30,355 nucleotides of DNA from UBA4722 sp041690995 (GTDB taxonomy: Bacteria; Pseudomonadota; Gammaproteobacteria; DSM-16500), in the NCBI GenBank assembly GCA_041690995.1, contig JBEPVM010000017.1, positions 1 through 30,355 on the forward strand, given 5' to 3'. The position numbers were made by a program, and so were the translations under genes. This document shows, in pieces, positions 25,233 to 30,355 of the stretch (positions are counted from its first letter, which is position 1; the number at the start of each line of letters is the position of its first letter). The notes beneath the pieces are model-generated. The model did no database searches, had not been told where the DNA came from, and saw nothing but the letters and a program-made list of their open reading frames with translations.

Positions 25233-25715
25233 CTATTGTGCTGAAGGCGCTGATGGAGCTGGAGGAGTAGGATTATGGGAAGCTTCCGCGCTACAAGAAA
25301 TATCAATAGCGGTGCTAGAGCCTGAGACAGCGCGATCGAAAGTTAAATAATCCTTGAGAAAGTTACCGGAATTGTCGTTGATGTCATTAATGACGAGAAC
25401 GCTTTTTCCATCGCCTTTCACTCGGCCTTGTACAGTTTCATGACCGTTATTTTTATTTAAAGATTCATCATTTAACGTAACAATACCAAAATCATTATAT
25501 GTTTGGCTTACTTTGATAGCCGCCTGTTCATCTCCATGATTAAAAATATCACATGTTACTGTATAGATAAATTTATCTTTCAAAGGGGACAATTTTATAC
25601 TTTCGTTGCTTCCTGGTTTTACCTGGATGCTGCCTAGATAATATGAATCTGCATGACTTACAACAGATGCCAATCCTACTGCCAAACCTAAACTTATCGC
25701 AATAATATTTTTCAT
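25233..25715 (-). CDS. Secreted protein of unknown function
   Basis: Protein of 160 residues with a clear signal peptide, cleavage expected after SHA at 22. The mature part looks beta-rich, has two cysteines (C55 and C141) that could form one disulfide, and ends in a Pro/Ala/Ser-rich tail (PTPPAPSAPSAQ). I recognise no family. AAGGAG stands 8 bases before the ATG and an extended -10 box lies further upstream; a good terminator follows, so it is a monocistronic, probably well-expressed periplasmic or exported protein. Confidence 0.78.
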   Translation of the reverse strand: MKNIIAISLGLAVGLASVVSHADSYYLGSIQVKPGSNESIKLSPLKDKFIYTVTCDIFNHGDEQAAIKVSQTYNDFGIVTLNDESLNKNNGHETVQGRVKGDGKSVLVINDINDNSGNFLKDYLTFDRAVSGSSTAIDISCSAEASHNPTPPAPSAPSAQ

Positions 25716-25772
25716 TGTTAAATCTCCTTAAATGATTAAGACCCTATTTATCAATAAATCTAATGCAAAAGC

Positions 25773-25781
25773 ATCATACCA
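25773..25781 (-). promoter_or_regulatory. Extended -10 promoter for the secreted-protein gene
   Basis: TGG-TATGAT on the minus strand is an extended -10 element, giving a leader of about 50 bases before the ATG at 25715. Confidence 0.4.
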
Positions 25782-25929
25782 TAAAAAACTATTTTTAAAA
25801 ATTTAATTTGATTTTTATTTTAGATCTTTATTCGCAGGCAAAATTAAATAAAATCAAATGCTATAATATAATTTTCGTTACATAGTATACTTACTTAAAA
25901 AATGCTAAAAAAACTCCGAGGAGAAACCA

Positions 25930-26583
25930 TTGATTAAAATCTTAATAGTCGAGGACCATGCGCTTATTCGCACAGCTATTACACAGCTATTGACGGATGT
26001 CTCAGGGTTTAAAGTGATTGGAGAGGCAGCAACAGGTGAAGAAGGGGTTCGTTTAGCAAAAGAATTAATTCCTGATGTTGTGTTACTGGATATACAGCTC
26101 GTTGGCATAGATGGTTTAGAAGCAGCCAATAAAATGATACGATATAACCATGATATTAAAATTTTAATACTGACAATTCATGTCGATGAACCTTATCCTT
26201 CGCGTTTATTAGAAGCAGGCGTTGCAGGTTATCTTACTAAAGGTTGCGCGAAAGATGAAATGATTCACGCAATTCGCCTTGTGCATTCCGGACAAAATTA
26301 TATTAGCAACAGCATCGCTCAACAATTAGCATTAAAAAGTTCTGGCCAAGTGGGAAGGTCGGAACTCAATAAACTCTCTGAACGTGAATTACAAATCATG
26401 ATGATGATTGTTCATGGGAAAGAAATACAAGGAATTTCCGAACAATTACACATTACCCAAAAAACGGTGAACACTTATCGTTACCGCATTTTTAAGAAAT
26501 TAGGGATTAGCAACAATGTAGAACTCACTCTTTTAGCGGCTCGTTTTGGCATCATAAAAGGGTATTCCGCAACAAATGTGTAA
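25930..26583 (+). CDS. NarL/FixJ-type response regulator, LetA/UvrY/GacA-like
   Basis: Response regulator of 217 residues. The receiver domain has the acidic pair E8-D9, phosphoacceptor D54 (VLLDIQ), T82 and K104 (YLTKG). A LuxR-type helix-turn-helix follows at about 143-205 (LSERELQIM, ISEQLHITQKTVNTYRYRIFKKLGI). The VNTYRYRIFKKL recognition helix and overall length match LetA/UvrY/GacA, which switch on small RNAs that antagonise CsrA and control virulence or transmission traits in Legionella. The start is TTG at 25930 with GAGGAG 7 bases before it. No sensor kinase lies nearby, so it is an orphan here, as LetA and GacA usually are. Confidence 0.87.
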   Translation: MIKILIVEDHALIRTAITQLLTDVSGFKVIGEAATGEEGVRLAKELIPDVVLLDIQLVGIDGLEAANKMIRYNHDIKILILTIHVDEPYPSRLLEAGVAGYLTKGCAKDEMIHAIRLVHSGQNYISNSIAQQLALKSSGQVGRSELNKLSERELQIMMMIVHGKEIQGISEQLHITQKTVNTYRYRIFKKLGISNNVELTLLAARFGIIKGYSATNV

Positions 26584-26590
26584 GTAAATC

Positions 26591-26685
26591 GAGAATATTC
26601 GTTTAACTGTGTTATTAATGTCTCTCCATTGTGTCATTCCCGCGAAGGCGGGAACCCATTTTGACAGGTAGCTAAATTGATCTTA
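26591..26685 (-). repeat. REP-like hairpin element, copy B (inverted)
   Basis: Read on the minus strand this copy matches copy A from taagatcaatttagctac through the hairpin core to agttaaacgaatattctc, without the tandem expansion. It begins 8 bases after the regulator stop codon and could also act as a transcript-end structure. Confidence 0.85.
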
Positions 26686-26711
26686 GTAAAATAATCTCCA
26701 TTACTAAAGCA

Positions 26712-26775
26712 GGTTTAATGACACGTCAGAATGGGTTCCCCCCGCCTTCGTGGGAATGACAGAGTTAAATAAACG
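26712..26775 (+). repeat. REP-like hairpin element, copy C (degenerate)
   Basis: It shares gtcagaatgggttccc, gccttcgtgggaatgaca and agttaaataaacg with copy A, with two extra C in the left arm and a G-to-T change in the right arm. It is arranged back to back with copy B, 26 bases away. Between here and the promoter at 26841 I see nothing else. Confidence 0.75.
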
Positions 26776-26840
26776 CCCTTGGCAAATTTAATCTTAAGTC
26801 AGATAATAATTATCTTTTGGAATAATCGAGCTAACCTATT

Positions 26841-26869
26841 TTGACCAAACAGTTTATTCTCTGTATAAT
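26841..26869 (+). promoter_or_regulatory. Strong sigma-70-like promoter of the cysteine-containing secreted protein
   Basis: TTGACC (26841-26846), a 17-base spacer and TATAAT (26864-26869), with a leader of about 40 bases before the ATG at 26916. Confidence 0.75.
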
Positions 26870-26915
26870 GTAATGTTCTTTAAAAATACAGAATTACACG
26901 CAAGGGGAGAATGTT

Positions 26916-27293
26916 ATGTGTCACTCATCAAAATTTTTTTATTTATCGTCTGTTTTATCTTGCTTACTAATGCCTATCTTTGGATACGCGAACCCGATTG
27001 GCGTGAGCAGCGATGCTTCTGATACTTCTCAAAAGCCAGCCCCTGTTGATTACATTCATTACGTACAGGCACAAAAAATAACACCAGCACAGCCTCATGT
27101 TGTCCTAAATAACGATAATAAAAATTGCAAGCTTGCTACTGATTTTATTTCTTCAACTGGTGGGAGTGCACGAACCACTTGTCCAGACGGTTTCTTACCT
27201 TATCAAATTATTGCTGATGGGAGCGCTCTTTTCAATGTAAGCGACCGAACCTATCAACTATACTGCTGCAAAGGTGATGTAATCTATTCTTAA
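26916..27293 (+). CDS. Small secreted protein with four cysteines, unknown function
   Basis: Protein of 125 residues with a signal peptide (cleavage expected after GYA at 25). The mature protein of about 100 residues has a Pro-rich, flexible first half and four cysteines in its second half (C71, C89, C117, C118), a number suited to two disulfides in the periplasm or outside the cell. No family is recognised. AAGGGGAG before the ATG and a near-consensus promoter suggest strong expression; a hairpin terminator follows directly. Confidence 0.75.
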   Translation: MCHSSKFFYLSSVLSCLLMPIFGYANPIGVSSDASDTSQKPAPVDYIHYVQAQKITPAQPHVVLNNDNKNCKLATDFISSTGGSARTTCPDGFLPYQIIADGSALFNVSDRTYQLYCCKGDVIYS

Positions 27294-27300
27294 TGCCCAA

Positions 27301-27325
27301 TAAAAAAGGGTGCCGAAGCACCCTT
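27301..27325. terminator. Bidirectional terminator between two convergent genes
   Basis: Perfect stem aagggtgc-cgaa-gcaccctt at 27306-27325. The minus strand continues into a run of T (from the A run at 27302-27307), so it is strongest for the ComEA-like gene; the plus-strand tail is ttctt-like and weaker. Confidence 0.8.
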
Positions 27326-27345
27326 CTTCAAATCCAACACTCAAA

Positions 27346-27696
27346 TTAGATGGCCAATTCTTTCTTAACCATTTTCAATTGTTTTGGAGTAAGAGCCAAC
27401 CCTTTTACTTTCTTTAAATCATCTAAAGAAGTAAAGTTGCCGTTAGCATCACGGTACTTAACAATTTTAGCTGCTTTTACTGCATTCAACCCTTTCACTT
27501 TAGCTAACTCTTCTACTGTTGCAGAGTTAATATTGAGTTGAGTTACCTCAGTGGTTTCTGAAGCAGTTGTTGTTTCTGTTGTTGTGACTTGTGTTGTGGA
27601 ATCGGACGCAGCAGGTGTTACATCTTCCGCAGCGAACACGGATGTAGCTAAACCCAATGCAGCTACTGTAGCGATTAATGTACGATAAAAAGACAT
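27346..27696 (-). CDS. ComEA-like helix-hairpin-helix protein, exported
   Basis: Protein of 116 residues with a signal peptide (cleavage after VFA at 22), a Thr/Glu-rich linker of about 30 residues, and a tandem helix-hairpin-helix domain from about 53 (LNINSATVEELAKVKGLNAV, then FTSLDDLKKVKGL). ComEA-type proteins bind double-stranded DNA in the periplasm and pull it in during transformation; shorter relatives in proteobacteria may have other roles. AAGGAG lies 8 bases before the ATG. No other competence gene is nearby. Confidence 0.87.
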   Translation of the reverse strand: MSFYRTLIATVAALGLATSVFAAEDVTPAASDSTTQVTTTETTTASETTEVTQLNINSATVEELAKVKGLNAVKAAKIVKYRDANGNFTSLDDLKKVKGLALTPKQLKMVKKELAI

Positions 27697-27755
27697 TGAT
27701 AAACTCCTTAAAAATGACGTGAATAAAAAATTATTATTTAATATACTCGTGAATC

Positions 27756-27807
27756 AAGTATACCTTTTGAAGTATACCTATCATTATCTGCTTATCAAGT
27801 AGATAAT
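27756..27807. repeat. Direct repeats and hairpin in the comEA-like/dacA divergent region
   Basis: aagtatacc occurs at 27756-27764 and 27770-27778 (14-base period), each holding the palindrome gtatac. A hairpin follows, attatctgctt (27783-27793) with aagtagataat (27797-27807), 10 of 11 pairs. It could be a shared operator of the two divergent genes. Confidence 0.5.
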
Positions 27808-27846
27808 AAGAAAATATTGCTAACCCTATTGATATTGAGGATATTT

Positions 27847-29067
27847 ATGAAAGGATACACCCTATTATTGGCAGGTTTACTTGCTTCGCTTACTATGACT
27901 CTCGCTATAGCTGCGAGCGATACAGTCATCCCTATTCCTACACAGCCGCAACAAGTACTTTTTACGCCTGGAACACCCAGTATTGATGCGAAAGCCTATA
28001 TTTTAATTGATGCCAACAGTGGGAAAGTATTGGCAGAAAAGAATGCAGAGATACATCTCGCTCCCGCCAGCTTAACAAAACTCATGTCGCTCTATGTCAT
28101 CTCAGGCGCGCTCAAAAATGGTAGCATACATCCGGATGATAAAGTACGTATCAGCACAAAAGCCTGGAAAACAAGCGGCTCACGCATGTTTATTAAAGCC
28201 GGTGATGAAGTATCCGTCAAAGATTTAATGCAAGGCATTATTGTGGATTCAGGCAATGATGCAACTGTTGCCATGGCAGAACATGTGGCAGGCACTGAAG
28301 AAACATTTACCAACATCATGAATGCGCAAGCAAAAGCAATGGGGATGAACAATAGTCATTTTGTAGATAGCACAGGGCTACCTAATCCTAATCATTATTC
28401 TACTGCGCGTGATCTAGCCTTACTCGCACAAAATATTACCCGCACTTATCCAGAAGACTATAAATTATTTTCTGAAAAATCCTTTACCTACAATCATATT
28501 CATCAATCAAATCGCAATCGCTTACTATGGCATTATCAATATGCGGATGGCTTAAAAACAGGCCACACAGACGATGCGGGCTATTGCCTGGTCGCATCCA
28601 GCATAAAAGATGGGATGCGTCTCATTAGTGTCATCATGGGCGCGCCCAATGACCAAACACGTACGGAAGATTCTATTCGTTTATTAACTTATGGCTATCG
28701 CTTTTTTGAAACTCGTAAACTTTATAATCCAGCAACTGAATTAACGCGTGCGCGGGTATGGAAAGGTATAAGCAAAGATACTCCTTTAGGCTTAAATAAT
28801 GAATTGTATGTGACACTACCTACAGGGCAATCTAAAAATATTCAGGCAAATATTCAATTAAACCCCTCTATCAAAGCACCTATTGTCAAAGGCCAGACGT
28901 ACGGTACGATTAATATCGTATTAAATAATCAAATCATCGCTTCACAACCATTAGTTGCCCTTGAGAACAATCGAAAAGGCAGCCTATGGCGCGGTCTCGT
29001 TGATTCCGTCAACTATAGTTATAATAGATTTTTTTCATATTCAAGTGAGAAAGCTAATAATGGGTGA
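27847..29067 (+). CDS. dacA: D-alanyl-D-alanine carboxypeptidase (penicillin-binding protein 5 family)
   Basis: Periplasmic enzyme of 406 residues that trims the terminal D-Ala from peptidoglycan pentapeptides. The signal peptide ends near residue 22. Penicillin-binding motifs are S75-L-T-K78 (nucleophile S75), S135-G-N137 and K237-T-G239. The beta-rich PBP5 C-terminal domain follows, and the last 25 residues form an amphipathic segment (LWRGLVDSVNYSYNRFF) for membrane anchoring. The ATG at 27847 has GAGGA 6 bases before it, so an upstream start at 27817 is unlikely. The stop overlaps ybeD by 8 bases, the conserved dacA-ybeD order. Confidence 0.95.
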   Translation: MKGYTLLLAGLLASLTMTLAIAASDTVIPIPTQPQQVLFTPGTPSIDAKAYILIDANSGKVLAEKNAEIHLAPASLTKLMSLYVISGALKNGSIHPDDKVRISTKAWKTSGSRMFIKAGDEVSVKDLMQGIIVDSGNDATVAMAEHVAGTEETFTNIMNAQAKAMGMNNSHFVDSTGLPNPNHYSTARDLALLAQNITRTYPEDYKLFSEKSFTYNHIHQSNRNRLLWHYQYADGLKTGHTDDAGYCLVASSIKDGMRLISVIMGAPNDQTRTEDSIRLLTYGYRFFETRKLYNPATELTRARVWKGISKDTPLGLNNELYVTLPTGQSKNIQANIQLNPSIKAPIVKGQTYGTINIVLNNQIIASQPLVALENNRKGSLWRGLVDSVNYSYNRFFSYSSEKANNG

Positions 29068-29317
29068 AGGGCTTGTCTTTCCTTGTGAATTCAATATTAA
29101 AATATTTGGGCTGGCTTCAAAAGAATTCCAGCCCATGGTGATCGCCTTAATTCGGAAACATTTGCCAAACTTATCTGAAAGCGCGCTACAGCAGCGCGCA
29201 AGCACCGATGGAAAATATCTTGCACTGACTGTCGCGCTCCATGTCAATAGTCGTGAACAGCTAGATAATATTTATCGTGAATTAACTTCAGACCCACACG
29301 TTTTAATGGCACTCTAA
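29060..29317 (+). CDS. ybeD: YbeD-family (DUF493) protein
   Basis: Small cytoplasmic protein of 85 residues with the ferredoxin-like DUF493 fold: FPCEFNIKIFGLAS, then a helix, then GKYLALTVALHVNSREQLDNIYREL and the end HVLMAL. The family is conserved after dacA and may be regulatory; its function is unproven. The ATG at 29060 lies inside the dacA end (8-base overlap). In E. coli lipB follows; here the next gene is on the other strand, so the conserved cluster is broken after ybeD. Confidence 0.9.
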   Translation: MGEGLVFPCEFNIKIFGLASKEFQPMVIALIRKHLPNLSESALQQRASTDGKYLALTVALHVNSREQLDNIYRELTSDPHVLMAL

Positions 29318-29353
29318 CTAGCCATTCTCTCACTCATTTAGCCAAATGGCTTA

Positions 29354-30148
29354 TTAACTGTTACCTATCAAACTCATAGCAACAGTCGCTGCATTTTTTG
29401 CAGCAAGCACGGCACCTTGATCAGTTATGTTTTCACCCGCAACGTTGCTAACACCTCTAATAATGAGGCATTGTGTTTTGAATAGCCAACACACTTGCGA
29501 AAAAGCAGCACTTTCCATCGCTATTACATCGACCTTATCAGTTCTTAATAAATCAATTTGAGCTATTGAATTAGGAAAATTATCACTATCTGCAATGCTT
29601 CCTAAAATAATTTTATAATTTGGATTCGCTAGAATAGATGACACCATTTTTTTTATGATGTCATCTAATTTGTAGACTAATAAAAATTGCCTGCTGTCTT
29701 GCGGGTTAAGATTAGCGATATTAAAAACTATCCCATGAGAAGTTAATTTTCCATAATCTGCGTTAAACACGTCCTTTGCAATCACTACATCACCCGTTTT
29801 TAAATTCTTATTAATACTACCTGCAGTACCTGATAATAATAATTTGCAAGGATGAAAATCTTTAATAAGGCTAGTCGTGATAGCTGCTGCATTAACTAAA
29901 CCTATTCCACTATTAACTAATACCACTTTTTTACCTAAAATTTTTCCGACATGATATTTAACATCATCAATTATTTTAACTTCTTTAGATGCCATTGCTT
30001 TTTCAATATCAAAAGATTCGCTAATCATCGGCGTTAAAATACCATAGATAGAATCATCGCATTTAGCCATCGCTAGCGAAGTTGCACTAAATAAAATACT
30101 CAGTAAGCCAATCACCCCATTTAAACATACCTTATTTCTTATTTGCAT
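29354..30148 (-). CDS. Exported nucleoside phosphorylase/MTA-SAH nucleosidase-fold protein
   Basis: Protein of 264 residues with a signal peptide (cleavage after AMA at 28) and the PNP_UDP_1 fold: SGTAGS (106-111), the ribose-contacting MES (211-213, MESAAF) and the base-contacting loop RGVSNVAG (231-238). In cytoplasmic MTA/SAH nucleosidase the last loop reads RAISDVAD with a catalytic aspartate; here that position is N235. The candidate catalytic glutamate in ISE (E44) is kept. The Asn may mean a 6-oxopurine preference, as Asn plays this part in trimeric purine nucleoside phosphorylases, or loss of activity. Export to the periplasm is unusual for this family and suggests scavenging of host or environmental nucleosides. 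GAGAGGTG precedes the ATG. Confidence 0.82.
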   Translation of the reverse strand: MQIRNKVCLNGVIGLLSILFSATSLAMAKCDDSIYGILTPMISESFDIEKAMASKEVKIIDDVKYHVGKILGKKVVLVNSGIGLVNAAAITTSLIKDFHPCKLLLSGTAGSINKNLKTGDVVIAKDVFNADYGKLTSHGIVFNIANLNPQDSRQFLLVYKLDDIIKKMVSSILANPNYKIILGSIADSDNFPNSIAQIDLLRTDKVDVIAMESAAFSQVCWLFKTQCLIIRGVSNVAGENITDQGAVLAAKNAATVAMSLIGNS

Positions 30149-30287
30149 ATTGTTTTTTTCACCTCTCTCGTCACTTAATTTAAGCCCATCGTAAACACGC
30201 TAGTATCCTCTAGGCACATAACTAATTTTGATTTAATTTGATTTGATCTGATTTAATAAACGCTAATCTACCCTCTATTTTATCCAT

Positions 30288-30318
30288 AAAAAAACCCCGC
30301 CCATTCTTGAGCGAGGTT
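30288..30318 (-). terminator. Rho-independent terminator of the rRNA operon
   Basis: On the minus strand ACCTCGC pairs with GCGGGGT around a short loop, followed by seven T (30294-30288). It stands about 11 bases after the 5S rRNA 3' end. Confidence 0.88.
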
Positions 30319-30328
30319 TCTAATAAAA

Positions 30329-30355
30329 GCCTGGCGATGACCTACTTTCACATGG
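30329..30355 (-). rRNA. rrf: 5S ribosomal RNA, 3' end only
   Basis: The minus strand reads CCATGTGAAAGTAGGTCATC then GCCAGGC, the standard 3' end of gammaproteobacterial 5S rRNA. The rest of the gene and presumably the 23S and 16S genes lie beyond the right edge. Confidence 0.85.

Noticed and set aside
29319..29350. Terminator hairpin (agcc-aaat-ggct) after ybeD
   Set aside because: The stem is only four pairs and there is no T run on either strand.
30220..30260. Short ttgattt repeats upstream of the rRNA terminator as a regulatory array
   Set aside because: The copies are 5-7 bases, irregularly spaced and close to what AT-rich sequence gives by chance.

Overview
The window looks like a chromosomal segment of an AT-rich gammaproteobacterium, most likely a Legionella/Coxiella-type member of the Legionellales living in or with a eukaryotic host. 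The reasons are a large ankyrin-repeat protein of the kind used as host-directed effectors, a response regulator close to LetA/UvrY/GacA, ordinary proteobacterial housekeeping genes (hpt, rarA, dacA-ybeD, 5S rRNA) and low GC throughout. The assignment to an order is inference; no species marker beyond the last bases of a 5S gene is present.

Layout. (1) 1-150: a REP-like hairpin element whose right half has expanded into 19-bp tandem units. (2) 117-5240, minus strand: a compact operon hpt - metal-binding protein - ABC ATPase - ABC permease - membrane phosphotransferase/sulfatase-fold enzyme. (3) 5410-8508, plus: a 1032-residue ankyrin protein with a membrane hairpin at its C-terminus. (4) 8547-9350: PrlF-YhaV toxin-antitoxin pair. 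(5) 9466-21856: a surface-glycan locus holding gtrA, a thiamine-diphosphate E1 alpha/beta pair without E2 or E3, a GDP-fucose-synthase-like reductase, hddC, gmhA, a GDP-sugar 4,6-dehydratase and two GT4 glycosyltransferases. It is interrupted by a decayed ATPase gene, a MazEF pair and a type II restriction-modification pair lying between gmhA and hddC. (6) 21949-23704: a DUF72 gene remnant, a hemerythrin-like protein and an unknown membrane protein. (7) 23723-30355: rarA, a secreted protein, a LetA-type regulator, two more copies of the REP-like element, a cysteine-containing secreted protein, a ComEA-like protein, dacA-ybeD, an exported nucleosidase-fold protein, and the terminator and 3' end of a 5S rRNA gene whose operon lies beyond the right edge.

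How the genes fit together. GmhA, HddC, the 4,6-dehydratase and the Fcl-like reductase together outline synthesis of a GDP-6-deoxy-heptose for an O-antigen or capsule; the heptose kinase and phosphatase are not in the window. The E1 alpha/beta pair in this setting, with GtrA, is the most interesting part: E1-like pairs in antibiotic sugar clusters attach two-carbon branches to sugars, so this locus may make a branched-chain deoxy-heptose. Two toxin-antitoxin pairs, a restriction-modification pair and two broken genes in and around the locus suggest a variable island. The metal transporter operon ends in a metal-dependent surface-modifying enzyme, which may be a functional link.
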